Shown here in pieces: positions 22,279-34,553 of a stretch of DNA of 64,000 nucleotides. The notes beneath the pieces are model-generated. The model was not told where the DNA came from. It saw nothing but the letters and a program-made list of their open reading frames with translations, and made no database searches. The translations under genes and the position numbers were made by a program. Source of the DNA: Novakomyces olei (lineage: Eukaryota > Ascomycota > Novakomycetes > Novakomycetales > Novakomycetaceae); assembly GCA_016906335.1 (NCBI GenBank), contig JADEYG010000007.1:2372001-2436000 (forward strand). The letters are read 5' to 3'. The first letter of the stretch is position 1; each line of letters opens with the position of its first letter.

Positions 22279-24219
22279 ATACATAGTTAATTAATTAATT
22301 AAAGGTATAATAAGCCTACCGAATCGTCCACAAACGGATCTACTTCCCCACACAAAATATACGTGGGCGGAAACCGTTCGAGTAGGGATTTTGGAGCCAG
22401 TAGCGGCGACAAAAGATAGTCAGACGATACGTCTATATTCACATGTGGTCCAACATAACTCATCGCCATGAGTCGCTACATGCTTATTAGCAAGGAGGAA
22501 TAAGAAAAAGCCAGTAATAATTTAAAATCGAATAAATAATTTTTAATAATAATTCAAAAATAATATTGATAGAAAAATAATAAAAAAACGGCCAATACCA
22601 TCATATCAGGCGAGATGATTCTGTCTTGGTAGTACGTAACTCGCGACGTCATTACGAGAGGGCGCATCTTTTCTTTAGGCCGCGCCTTTTCTTTACGACC
22701 AACGGTGGCCGTGTTTGCTACGGCTGTCAAAGCAGAAACAGCAGGCTCACCTGAACGATCGATGCGTCTCGAAGCCTGCATCCATGACCGACTTGTCTTT
22801 CTTTCAATAACGGAATTATTCTTAAATAAATCATTCTTGCTTTCCTGCCGAACGAGCCTTAGATGATTAGAGTTCATCCAAGTATCGATATTAAAATCTA
22901 GAAATGGGTACACAAGAACAAGACCATCGGGCGGGGTTACTGCGTCCGGCTGCCCGCGCCGACTAAGACTTTCAAGTGTAACTCCTGCCGCAAAATTGCC
23001 TCCACTTGATGCCGTTAGTATTCATAAAGAGGTGTTAACTATATTCAATAAATCAATCTTACGCAGAGTCTCCAATGAGGGCAATTTTGTCCAAGGTGCG
23101 GTCTTCGATTCCGGCACAGGCGCCACGCGTTAATCTTAGAGCGCGGTACACGTCAATGCATTCGTTTATTTGGTAAGGATAGGTTTTCTCCGGTGCCTTG
23201 ATATAGTTCACGCTCAGAATAGGGACTTTGAGTTTTCGTGCCCATGGAATTATGCAGTCTGCCAGAGTAAGCGGGGCATGAGAGAAAAGGAACAAGAAAG
23301 CAAATGTAATAGACATAAGATGAATGGAAAAGTATGTGCTGCAAGATGAAAAAAGAATAAATAAAAGCATAAAGCAACCAAAATACTGGCCAACCTTCGT
23401 GACACTGAGGAGACATTGAAATAAACCCGCCGCCTGGTAAATGAAGAACCAAGTGCCGCTGTGATCGAAGACTCAACTCGCTGCCGTCGTAGTATAGAAA
23501 GCACTCAACTGGGTCCTCTGCTTCCCGGTGTATAAGAATGCGACGCCTGATTTCAATAGAAGGAGTTACGAGCCAAGCAAGAAAGTGCAGTACCGGCGTT
23601 GTAGATTTCTCCCAGCTGCAACGTAGATGCTCTACAGTCGCCATAGACTTGATCTTCCTCGTTTTTATATCCGCATCTTCGGCAAAGGCCAGATAGTATA
23701 CTGTGAAAAGCATTTCTGCCGTATTACGTAGCCACATGGGTCTAATCGTCATTGCCGTCCAGAACCCAGCGTCCCTAAAGATTAGCTCAGTCTGCCGCAT
23801 AACTTTTATTTTAGATTATTCCAGTTTAGCTCAGTTCAGTTTGTTTTAGACGTATGCTTGAGCTACTCTTACATTGCGGTCAGGATCCATGTAGCCCGGT
23901 AAAAAGACCGACTGTACTGATAACCATTAGAATCACGTATTACACAGGAAATTACCATATAAGCCAAAGGCTCAACCGCGCCAAGGCCCAGCAATTTGTC
24001 CATGTTTTTCAAGAGGTAAACAAAATTCAACGTTCCGACAACGAGCTGCCACGCAGAAAAGCGGGTAGAAAGCCGTTTGCTCAATGATTGTAAAAACAAC
24101 AGTTTCGGTCCATGAGTTGGACTCACGTGCAAAACAAAGAGCCAAAAGGCAAGAGAAAAAAGAGACTGCAAACGCTTGACGTTTGCCGATCCCGGCCGTC
24201 CTGCAATATGATCAATCAT
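21762..24219 (-). CDS. Hormone-sensitive-lipase-like alpha/beta hydrolase
   Basis: Six exons (24219-23873, 23774-23395, 23258-23063, 23004-22599, 22475-22320, 22214-21762) encode 645 residues. This fungal HSL-type family is thought to cut ester bonds of lipids. Residues 50-125 are the membrane-associated N-terminal part (VVGTLNFVYLLKNMDKLLGL, SRSFYRATWILTAMDAGFWT). The oxyanion motif is HLPGGGF. The nucleophile Ser307 sits in GDSAGGNFAAG across a splice. The acid is probably Asp489 in CGEVDPFVDDS and the base His529 in GVSHGFL, so the triad looks complete. An insertion rich in Ser/Arg/Lys (about 370-420) separates the sheet strands. Introns are 58-136 bp. A possible extra 45-bp intron near 24125 is not required. 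Substrate unknown. Confidence 0.85.
22229..22283. repeat. (TAAA)n microsatellite in a lipase intron
   Basis: About 13 copies lie inside intron 22215-22319, followed by a short TTAA run. This parallels the TAAA tract in the SEC13 intron. Confidence 0.93.
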
Positions 24220-24894
24220 TGAAGGATTTTGCTATACAAGTGCCTTTTCCATGTGCCGTTGATGTTTTCTCTTATAAACCTCATTTTCACGTGAAGATCA
24301 GACGAGACTGTGGGGTATGCATAAATGAAGCGTTTTGATTGGCTCAAGAAAAGGGGCTAGGACATTTTTCTATGGAAAATTAGGTAGTCGATAATAAATA
24401 CAATAAATACAATAAATACAATAAATACAATAAATACAATAAATACAATAAATACAATAAATACAATAAATACAATAAATACAATAAATACAATAAATAC
24501 AATAAATACAATAAATACAATAAATACAATAAATACAATAAATACAATAAATACAATAAATACAATAAATACAATAAATACAATAAATACAATAAATACA
24601 ATAAATACAATAAATACAATAATACAATAAATACAATAAATACAATAAATACAATAAATACAATAAATACAATAAATACAATAAATACAATAAATACAAT
24701 AAATACAATAAATACAATAAATACAATAAATACAATAAATACAATAAATACAATAAATACAATAAATACAATATTGACATCCCATAGTTTATTACAGAAT
24801 ACTAAATACAGTATTCGACGTCTATAAAACAACAAACTCAAACTTTATACAATTTCTAACACTCCTTTCCTGCAAATCCCCAATAATATAGAAC
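24220..24894. other. Spacer with 9-bp repeat between the lipase-like gene and MMS22
   Basis: The first 170 bp form the upstream region of the lipase-like gene. Then follow a 9-bp repeat array and about 120 bp of MMS22 3' sequence. No gene visible. Confidence 0.6.
24394..24771. repeat. 9-bp microsatellite (AATAAATAC)n, about 42 copies
   Basis: A 378-bp near-perfect array with a single 1-bp deletion near 24620. Because the unit length is a multiple of three, all three minus-strand frames stay open (IVF, YCI, LLY repeats), producing spurious proteins. Confidence 0.96.
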
Positions 24895-27800
24895 TCAACC
24901 GCGATTCTGCCAACACTCGCGTAGAATCGCCAGCTTGCTCAGCCTGGGCAATTTGGCAAAACAGGCATTTACGCCGACTTGTGCGCTATTCCCGAGTTTG
25001 CAGGTATGCGATATGAACGTGACGAGACTGTGCGTAAAGCGGCCCACATCTGCTCCCTCGTTTTCCGGACCTAAAAGTAGCCCAGGACGATCATTTTGCC
25101 CCGCAAATCCGTCCGGTGGAAGCATAGTGAACACTGTACCCCGACAATGAGAGAAAGCAGGTAGATCCACGCCGACAGCAGCATTAGTGTCTCGGCCTCT
25201 AAACGCCTTGGCAATAAACTCGGCAAGGCAGTTTATAAAGTGTAGAAGCAGACGCTCTACAGCATCCACACGTGCTTCGGCCGCTGATGACAATGTTAGT
25301 ACGGCAAACAGGGTCATCGAGTCACAAATGCGACCGACTGAGCATAGGATTACTGGATTGCTGTGAGCACAATCGCCTTGACTTAGACGGCAGACAAAGG
25401 CAGTAGCAGCAGCATGAAACTGGGCAAAGAATCTGTTGAACAGGGACCAGCACTCGGCATAGCAGTTGCTGCCCGCCTGAGGCCACTCGGCCATAACAAG
25501 CGAAGCAAAGCCGCCGAGCAGGGTACAAGTTCGTTTCACGTCTGGGAGCAGTTCACTGTGTATTTGATAGTGCAAAAGGTCTCGGCACACGATTTCCTGT
25601 AGGAAATAATCCTGGTAAACAAGCAATGCATCTGTCGATGCATTGTGCTGGCCAGCAGTCGTCAGCATTTTGGCAATAATCAACTGAGCACCCGAGTCGG
25701 CGTAGGGGTCGCTGATATGTACATTAGTGCTACTATCCGTCTGCGAATGAGCGGCAGTTTGTGACATTATGTAGGCCAGCAGGTAAGCCTTCTTGCCGTC
25801 TGTACTGTCCCCATGAAAAAGCAGATGGCTTCGAGCGTTTTGAGCAGAAGCAAGCAGACCTCCAATGGCAGCTGAAAAACTAGTATGCTGTACAAACCAG
25901 TGCAAAGCCTCGCTGTCTGAAATAAAAGGCTGCGCGTACTGGACAACAAGGTCCAGAACAGACTGGCAAAACTTGCGGTAAGCCAAAGTGGCTGTAGACA
26001 CGGAGGACGTAGACGCAAAAGGTCTATTGCTTAGCGACTGACGCGTCTCTGTGCGCTTATAGCCTGCTTTCAAAGAGACCAGTATTGCCTGTACGTTTTC
26101 TGCGTACTCATACCGAAGCGCCTGGCCGTAGACTTGTCCCTGATCTCGGACACATTTCACGTACTCTGCATTCATATTCGCCAGCGCAATTTCAAGCAGA
26201 AAAGCTCTGCTCAAAGGATCAGCAACGCTACCAGTCAAATGCTGCAGTTGCGCCAAGAGTGGGTGGAGGCAGTCTTTTGTTAGCAAACGTGTCAACGTCT
26301 GCAAGCTCTGGCTCTGCTCATCAAACGGCTGGACCATTGCACTAAACCAGCAACGCAGAATCGAAGTGGGGGCAGACGCAAAAGCACTGCTGTCCTTCTG
26401 CAGTACACAGGCCATGAAAAAGGACTCATGCTCCTGCTTACTGGCACTCCTTTGAATACGTGACCATCCCTGGCTCCCACTGTCGATAAAATACTGCCAG
26501 TCGCGCATTCTAAACATGACAAGGTAGTGGCAAAATGTTGTCCATTTTGTTATCAAATCCTCAACGGCACCTCGACTGACGGAAGCTTCTTCCGACAACC
26601 AGCTGCTCAGTGTCTGGAATACGGCGGGAGATACTGCAACGAGATCAGCATACGCATTCGCCTCTAGCCACATCGTTTGGCCAGAAACAAGATCTTCAAT
26701 GTCAAACGTGTCCTCATACTCTTGGCTATCGTCAGGCAGGCTTTGCCTCTGCACGGCTGTTGCTCCCGTGCCGGGCTGGATTGCATACAACATTTCACAG
26801 AAATGTACTACAAAGTCCATACAGCACAGCACCACATGGGGGCGGAAATCAAAAGAATTTGTCATTATCGCATCGACAGATTCTGTGGCACTTTAGTCAA
26901 TGTTCTATAAAAAAATAGAAAAAATGGGGAAAATAGGAAAAATAGGAAAAATGGAGAAAATAAAGAAAAATAAATAAATTAAATAAAAGTAGTGAATTAA
27001 AAAAAAAAAAAAAAACAGCGAATTGAAGGACTTTTTCCATTGGCTGAGACTCCAAAACTAACCTCTTGGAAACAGTTTTGTCGTGGCAAAGTGATCAATA
27101 TTCACAAATTTCAATAGCCTCGCAAACTCCGTAAATGCTGAGCAGACTAGTATCTCGTTTTTCCGCAAATTTTTGTCGTCTAATTGGGATCCAAGCTTTG
27201 TTTGCACTTGGCTGTGTAAAGTTCTATGCGTGTCCCTGTTTCTCTCCTCCTCCCTGTCATGGACCGCTCTGTTTTCATTTGCCTTGAAAGAGGACACTAC
27301 CAGGGCACAGAGTTGGGCAGTGACCTGTCTAAACCACTGTAAGGGTAAAAGCAAGTCAATAGAGTGCTGAAGACTATGCTGCATTATACAGTACCATGAT
27401 CGCAGCTCAATGACGTACGAGTCGAACCCCGAGACGGGTAAAGGGTGAGCAAAGTCTCTAATCATATCCACGGAAGGTCTTCCTTTCCCGGGAACTACAC
27501 AGAAAAGGCAGACCAGGAGGGACACGACATTTCGGACAGACAGCCACAGGCTCCCCGAATCTCGAGGCACACCTACTGGAGTGAGCAGGTAGGGAACATT
27601 TGCAAGTCCCTGACCAGCGCTAGAGTCCCGAAAAAAATCCACAATTAATTTCAAAAAAGCCGTGAAAGCATCGTCTGTTGCCTCGGGCTCAAAGACTGCT
27701 TTTGTGTCAATTTCAAACATAAACTGAGGCAGAGAAGACGGTAGGGTAAAATCGTCTGTGATGGCAAACTTGTACTGCTTAAAATGGTCATAAAAAAGCT

Positions 27801-30800
27801 TGATTGCCTCCCGTCCACCGTCCCAAAGCCAAATAATTTTTAAATTGATAACTCGAGCAATGAGCGTGTTTAAATACGTGGCATTCAGCCTTGGACGTGC
27901 TCGGCACAGACTCAGGCCCTTCGACAAGAGCGCTAGAATGGCTGGCCAATTGGTCAGCCGCACTCTTGCTCTGCAAACTCTGCCAGCCGAATTGAACTGC
28001 AAAAGAGCATTCAGCGTAGAAATAACGTACCAACCGCGTTCAAGGTCCGCTATATCATGGCCTTGATCAATATCAAGTGTGCTATTTACCACCTCCCAGA
28101 ACCCGGAAATGCCTTGCGCAGTATCGCTTATGCCATTGCAATAATAGAAAACCGTGATCCACCATTCAAGTACGCGTAAACACGCAAATCTGTGTTGGGA
28201 CCCAGCACGAGGGCCGGCTCTTAACTGCCGCAAAGCTGACCGTAAAGGCTCCAGCTTGAAGGAGAGCAGAGTGCGCACGTCTTTCTCCAAAGCTCTGCGG
28301 GTGCTGTTCAACCGGGACTCTTGGTCAAGCAGATCTTCCTGCCGCAATTCCTCTGAGCAACCAAAATCAACCATCATTCGGAAAACTGTGGAAAAGCAGT
28401 TGAGCATGATAAAGTACTGTGCCCTCAAGGATTCACAGTCGGCGAATATATCGCTCTGGCCAGAGACAGCAACGTCCTGGCTTGAATGAGATAGTATTTG
28501 CTGCAACTGCTTTGCACAGAGATCCGTCCCAGCATGGCCACGTCTTTGCAAAAGTGTCTCCACAACACGGCACAGAAAAGTGTACGCTTCATTTACATGA
28601 GCAGCTGTGCAATTTTCCCTATTATTTGCAGTAGAATGGCTTTCAATAGCGGTGTCGGTATTCTTACGCAGCCAGGCGGATACAATAGGGGCAATTTCCA
28701 GCGTGCTAGCGCTCTTTAAAGCTACAAATTGGCAGCGCAGACTCTGTGGCACATGGCTACTACTGCCAAACGTCTTGTGCGCGTCTAATATAAAGGGCAA
28801 GTAGTCTACTAGCCCGGCGCCAATGTCCGAGGCACTAGTGCCGCAGGGCAGTAGAGCCATCTCAAACGCAACTGAATAGACTTGCCCGTCCAGCAACTTG
28901 TCCAGGCTATCTGTAGCCTCTATGCTTGCCAATTCGCTGCCTCGTCTACCCCTCACAGACGTCTGGGTTATAAACCCGTCAAAGTCATTGACGGCTCGAC
29001 GCCTGGCGAGGAACTTTTGGCGTCTTGCTACTGTGGGCCTCGTGGGCCTCGTGGGCCTTGCCGTATTGGGTCTCTGCAAGATTGCAGCAGTCTCGGGCAA
29101 AGACGGCTCTGCCTCTTTATTCCCATTGCCATTACCATCACCGTTATCACTGCCTTCAGTCTGCAATCGAGGTACCACTGACCTCTGCCCAGGCGCCATT
29201 GCCATTGCCATTGCCATTTTCTGACGTAAAGCCAGTCTATCAACCTGTGCTTTGAACCTCGACTGCCGATCAGCAACTGCTGCTTGCCGTACTGCTTCCT
29301 GAGCACGCAGTACCGACCTCTGTACGGCCGGCCGTGTTCTAGACTGCATAGAATAGGGAGCCATTCGCTTACTGGCCGGCCGCTGAGCAAATTCACCCGT
29401 CTCCGTTTCAAGATCACCAGATCTTACAGCGGGAGCCCTATGGAAATGAAACCCGAAATCGTCGAGTGTAGGGGCCGGTGCGTGTGCACGAGGCACACGC
29501 CTGTGCCTATTGTCGGCATTTTCTTTGCATTGTGAAGACGTAAATGTAGAGCAGTGAGACTTTATAGACATTGCCACATCTTCACGGTCAGACTCTGCAA
29601 AAAACTGGAATTTTTTACGTCCTGCAGCCGCTGTAGAGGAAACAAAATTAAACGGACGGATATTGTTGCTTCTTTGCAAAACTGATCTACGAGCAATCCT
29701 CAAGTCTTGTGGCACTGACTGGCCCTGGCGACCGAGATCTTGAGCACGCTGAACGATGTCAAACATTGCTGGTTTCGCAGTTTTCATGTACTTTTCAATC
29801 CTCTTGTTTGTACTAGATCCGGTATTGCGATGCCGTCTTTTACGCCTACGTCGTTTGCTATGTGGAAGCATGTAATCGATCGCATTTGATTCTCGTAGTA
29901 CTGGCAGCGAGTGCAGAGACGACTGCCGATCTGGAGCAGTCCTCTCCCTAGGATGAGAAAAGGAATGAGAAAAGGTATTGCTAGAGTCTTGTAAACCATA
30001 CTCTGATACCGACGGACTAGAATCGTCGCCCGAGCTGACGTGTATATGCCGCCCGCCAGCAGGCACGAGAGAAGGAGGAGGCGACTGTGGAAAGACCCTC
30101 TGCGGCGATCCTTGTAGTGGCGGAGACTGTGCAGTATTCGATTCTTGGGATCCATCAGAGAATTTGTCTAGCGCCCACGACTTTGTGTCTCGAACCCCTT
30201 GATTAAGCCGTCTTCGTGCGACTCCCCTTTGACCTGGCTGCTGAGCGTTGGACCAGGGCATCCGTTTCCTTTGAAAATCCGCCCTGGCTTCACGTCTTTT
30301 CTGTTCCATTATCTTGATTCTGAGATAAGATCCAGGCAGAACATGGGCCTGCCTTAGACGAGCGGCCATTTCATCCTCACTGTCTCTACTAGTGCGCGTG
30401 TCGCTGCCGCGGGACAAGGGCGGCTCTGACTGATCAGAGCGGGAAGAACTAGATTCATTATCGCTGAGGGAAATGACACGTCTCCTCTCCAAAGCCTTTG
30501 CTTTCCTTTCTTCAAGGCGCCGTTGCTCATGCCGTCGAGGGTCAACTGCACGTTTTAAACGCTTACGCCTTGAAAACGAGTCTAGCGGGTCTAACAATGA
30601 ATCATAGTCGTCTTCACCAGAGTCATGTGCAGCTCTTGTAGCCGGTGTTGCGCCTTGTGATCCGTCCAGTTGATCCAATCCCGTTTGTATCTGCTCCGTT
30701 TGCTCAGGCACATTGGCCTCCTCTTCATAGGCATCATCAGAGCCTGATGAATGCATATACCCGACATCTGGGACAAACTTGCCGAGCCTTAGCCTTACAG

Positions 30801-31255
30801 GCTTAACTCCTGCTTGGGTAAAGAGCTTGTGATGCTGGTAAAAGTCATATGAATAAGGGTTTAATTGCTGCGGTTTACGAGGCCGAAACTGGTGCCGTGG
30901 AGGTTCGACTTCCGTGCCAATAGCAATGTCAATAGGTACGTCTGCTGGTAATTGGTCTGGAGGCAGTTGACCAGGAACATTTACGGGCCTGGGCGCTGTT
31001 AGCTCAAGATACTATTTGATTAAAAGGAATAAAAAGGAATACAAAAGAACAAAAAAAGTTAAAAAAATAAAATAAAAAAAGGCCAAATCCAAATTGTAAA
31101 ACATGTCTCGTATACCCGCTCGAACCGTCGACGGTGGCGTCAGAGTCAGAAAACCAGGAATCGGCACCTGATGTCTGGCTGTCTGGAACTTCTGGCGCTG
31201 TGCGTGGCGAAGGTAAGCCTTTTGTAAGCACAGCGCCACCACTGACGTCATTCAT
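24895..31255 (-). CDS. MMS22: MMS22/Mus7-like replication-repair scaffold
   Basis: Two large exons are certain, about 31011-27063 and 26882-24895, joined by a 180-bp intron (PRESVDA across the splice). A small first exon (31255-31116) is probable. Total is about 2017 residues (fission yeast Mus7 about 1890). Mms22 works with the Rtt101/Mms1 ubiquitin ligase at stalled forks. The call rests on the signature FRPRKPQQLNPYSYDFYQHH, then LFTQAGVKPVRLRLG, and on overall size, followed by a long basic disordered region (RRKRLKR, SKRRRRKRRHRN) and a large helical C-terminal half. Splicing of the first exon is ambiguous: GG/G joining 31116 to 30988 keeps frame, but other pairs also do. The exon-1 peptide contains PEVPDSQTSG. 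Confidence 0.8.
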
Positions 31256-31774
31256 GAAGCTTTCAACACGTCAAAACGCGATTATTCTCGTGGACAAACG
31301 CCATACTGTGCTGCCGTGTCGCGTTAGCAGTTGGCCGTTGTGCAGTGCTCTTGTTCATTTATCATTTTATTGTTTGAATAATAGAATATTATTCAGAATA
31401 TCTATTCAGAATATCTATTTAGATATTTATTCAGAATATTAATTCAGAGTATTCAATTATCACTGCTAAATGATTAATTATTCGCCCAATAAATAAACGA
31501 TTTTATCCATACAATGGAGCTGTTAAGGCATTGTTTCCTTTTCGTGCATAGACTGTTCGACGTTTCATTGGCGGAGACGGCCATTATCTTCTTTTATACG
31601 TCAGTTTACAGTACAGAATCAATCCTGCTTGTGTCACATTTCCACGCGTACTCGACCGCTCTTTCTGTAATTTTGTAATTCTTTGTAGACACGGACGGCG
31701 ATTTAATTGTATTCCAAAAGATCAAAAAAATTAATAAATGCTCTGCTGACATTATACACTCTGTCGCGTGCAGA
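31256..31774. promoter_or_regulatory. Divergent spacer MMS22 / mannosyltransferase
   Basis: A 519-bp region between two start codons. It includes AAACGCGAT (31274-31282), a partial MluI-like core near the MMS22 start, and short AATATTCAGA repeats around 31390-31450. No gene visible. Confidence 0.5.
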
Positions 31775-33541
31775 ATGAGCTTTCATGGGGACGACAAGAG
31801 TCGCAGGATGACGAGCTACGGCCGAGGCTCCTGGCAACGTGGCTCGAAGGCAGTACATATAGCGAAAAGTAAGGTGAACGCTATCGCCCGGCGCAGGCGC
31901 ATGCTTTACATTGTAGCTGCCGCAATTGCGTTATTATGGTGGTGGCGGTTTATAGCGCACTCTTCCGACGGGAGCAGGGACTCGGCAAGGCGCAGTCCGC
32001 TCAAGAAAGACGATTATCCTGATAACGGCCATAGAGAAAAGGCGACGCTTGTTATGCTGGCACGGTAGGCTATTCCATTTGACTGCTCTATCTGTCGGCT
32101 TCAAATGCTTATTTTTATTCGATTTTCTAATCCATTATTGGCGCGGTCCAAGCCTTGATTACTCCTGCTTCTGTTTACTCAATGCCAAAATCTTTGTCTA
32201 ACTGATTAAAGCAACGAAGAGCTGAGCGAAGTACTCAGTTCCATGCGACAGATCGAGGATAGATTTAACTACAAATTCAAATACCCGTGGACGTTTTTGA
32301 ACGATAAGCCGTTCAGCACGCGTTTCATACAGTATACGTCAGGAATGGCGAGTGGGGAGACCAGCTACGGTATGAATTGCCGATTTTTTTTATGGGGTTT
32401 GTTTAATACATTTCTAATCGATGCTGGTATAGGTCAGGTGAGCGAAAAGCAATGGAGCGTACCAGACGCGATTGACAAAGACCGATTGGAAAGAGCAATG
32501 CAGAAAATGGTCAGCGAAAATGTATTGTACGGTGGTTCTATATCGTACCGGCACATGTGCAGGTTTAATTCAGGTTTTTTTTTCAGACACAAGCTGCTCG
32601 AACCGTACGATTACTATTGGCGTGTAGAGCCTAGTATTGGATTTTCTTGCGATCTCGAATAGTATGTAGTTGTACCTACAATTTGCTCTCTCTGTGGCCT
32701 TGCTAACCGGTCAAGCGATCCGTTTACGTTTATGCGTGAGAATGACAAAAAGTACGGATTTGTTATCACGATGCCAGAGTAAGTACCAGCTGCATTCTAC
32801 AGCAGCCGATTCTTCGATCTGTTTCTGATTACTGTTCTTGTTACCATATCCTGCTTTTAATTTCAAAACTATTTATGAGCCTGATTCTTCAGCTTCAATT
32901 CTAATTCCAACAGATACTTCAACACGATCGAGACCCTCTGGCCTACTACGCAAGCATTCTTCAAAAGCAATCCTCAGCTTATTGCTCAAAATAACAGTCT
33001 ACCATTCATAGTTGACAGCGAAGACGCGCGGATGGAGCCAACCATAGATGGCGCCTACAATGGATGCCACTTTTGGTCGAATTTTGAAATAGGCGATCTC
33101 AATTTTTGGCGCTCGCCTGCATACAAAGCTTATTTTGATTATCTTGACAAAGCTGGCGGATTTTATTATGAACGATGGGGCGACGCGCCTGTCCATACAC
33201 TTGCGGCAGCAATTCTCCTTCCTCGATCTCAACTTCACCATTTTGCAGACTTGGGATTCTATCATCCTCCATGGTAATTGGCCTAGCCCTCCTCACATTT
33301 GTTTCCTGCTAACCAGCTTTTGTCTGCAGGGGTCGATGCCCAAATGACGAAGACTCACATGCATCGGGACGTTGTCTCTGTGATCGAGCAGCCAGCTTTG
33401 ATTTCAATGGTAATTATTGCCATTTCATTGATTATTGCTAACGCTTTGCACCAAGGCTGGTCTTGTTTGCCGAAATATACCAAACTGAATGGGCTCCAAA
33501 AGGGCAATCCGGGATGGTCGAGTCTTACGCCACCGACATAG
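31775..33541 (+). CDS. KRE2/MNT1-family alpha-1,2-mannosyltransferase
   Basis: Seven exons (31775-32064, 32212-32369, 32433-32661, 32716-32778, 32914-33273, 33330-33409, 33456-33541) encode 421 residues. These GT15 Golgi enzymes extend O- and N-linked mannan. Topology is type II: a basic cytosolic tail, a membrane anchor near residues 45-62 (MLYIVAAAIALLWWW), then a lumenal catalytic domain. Family blocks: ATLVMLARNEELSEVLSSMR, QIEDRFNYKFKYPWTFLND, SYRHMCRFNSGFF, YYWRVEPSI with the metal-binding Glu, NGCHFWSNFEIGDLNFWRS with the proposed catalytic Glu, and GGFYYERWGDAPVHTLAAA with the conserved Asp and His. The Cys-rich end CPNDEDSHASGRCLC also fits. Introns are 46-147 bp and several contain CTAAC branch sites. 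Confidence 0.93.
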
Positions 33542-33658
33542 ATTCATCTTCAACTCGCATAGATTTTAATTCATTATAGCATTGACTCTGTTTCAAAGTC
33601 GGCACATAGTCTCCGGATTGCACAGAGGGATCACCACTCACAAAGGACATGGCCGATA

Positions 33659-33722
33659 ATTGCACAGCTAAGAATTGCACAGCTAAGAATTGCATAGCTA
33701 AGAATTGCATAGCTAATAATGG
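33659..33722. repeat. 15-bp tandem repeat
   Basis: Four copies of GCACAGCTAAGAATT and variants lie between the 3' ends of the mannosyltransferase and GatC genes. Confidence 0.85.
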
Positions 33723-33739
33723 CACAGTCCAATTTCACT

Positions 33740-34213
33740 CTATTCGGAGTTCTTGTTTATTAGCGGATTTCCGGGCACTACAAAGTGCCTTGAATGGGAC
33801 TCAGACGTGAGTCTGTCCCTTTTAATGCTTATTGCGTCAAATGTATCATTTTGTCGAGAACCATTCTCTCGAGTCCTCATTGTCGCGTCCTTTTCTGAGA
33901 AGCAGACTTCATTTTGACTAATATTTACCAGCGGCTCGACGTTTTTGGTGTCCACACGGCTCAGCTGGCCAATAAACTGTACCATCTGCCCAATTCTAAT
34001 CTGCAAATTCTGCAGTTCTTTCTCCTCCATGCGAGGAGCGATGGCTGCGAGTTTCATAAGGCCGATTAGCTTTTCTCGCGATAGCTTTTGCTCCTGCGAC
34101 ACTTTTGCATCGGGTATCAATTCACAAACAGACCATTTGGGTTTGCTCAAAAGCGATTTGATCTCGCTGACAGTTTTGCCCGTCTGAGCACAGCAGACCG
34201 ACGCCAGTCTCAT
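33740..34213 (-). CDS. GATC: GatC-like subunit of mitochondrial Glu-tRNA(Gln) amidotransferase
   Basis: A single exon of 157 residues with an ATG at 34211-34213. GatC stabilises the GatA/GatB amidotransferase that converts mischarged Glu-tRNA(Gln) to Gln-tRNA(Gln) in mitochondria. The supporting pattern is weak but ordered: KPKWSVCELIPD, then LSREKLIGLMKLAAIAPRMEE, then a helix ending MVQFIGQLSRVDTKNVEPLV, which corresponds to the GatC motif xVDTxGVEPL. The last 50 residues are polar and not conserved. The first 15 residues could contribute to mitochondrial import. Budding yeasts use GatF instead, so a GatC here is of taxonomic interest. It is divergent from SDHAF4. Confidence 0.75.
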   Translation of the reverse strand: MRLASVCCAQTGKTVSEIKSLLSKPKWSVCELIPDAKVSQEQKLSREKLIGLMKLAAIAPRMEEKELQNLQIRIGQMVQFIGQLSRVDTKNVEPLVNISQNEVCFSEKDATMRTRENGSRQNDTFDAISIKRDRLTSESHSRHFVVPGNPLINKNSE

Positions 34214-34553
34214 CGCTGAAGATTGCGATGGATCTTATTGCTCAGTCAGACGGCAAAAGTCGCGTGTTAATATTATATTATGAATGTTTGATCTTGTGCT
34301 ACTGCTATTATTATAGTCGTTATTATAATTATTATTCATTGCAACTATTAAAATTAATTTATTATATTTAATATTAGTTGTTATATAATAATTATTATTA
34401 AATATAAAACATTTTAATTTATAATATTTCATATAATAATTGAATCAATTAATTAATAGTACTGCTAGCCTTACTTATCTCGTGCTGCCGTGATCGTATG
34501 TCGTCATAAAAACTCTCGACGGCCAAACGGGCGACTCAAACTCTGTGGCAATT
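34214..34553. promoter_or_regulatory. Shared promoter of GatC and SDHAF4
   Basis: A 340-bp divergent spacer, very AT-rich in the centre (34260-34460, TAATATTATT-type sequence). Both flanking products are predicted mitochondrial. I see no defined factor site. Confidence 0.5.

Noticed and set aside
24357-24841. Three overlapping minus-strand frames of 136-153 codons with IVF, YCI or LLY repeats
   Set aside because: All come from a 9-bp microsatellite whose unit is a multiple of three; no flanking coding sequence.
33659-33722. Short regularly spaced repeats that might suggest a CRISPR-like array
   Set aside because: Contiguous 15-bp tandem units without unique spacers, in a eukaryotic spacer between two genes.
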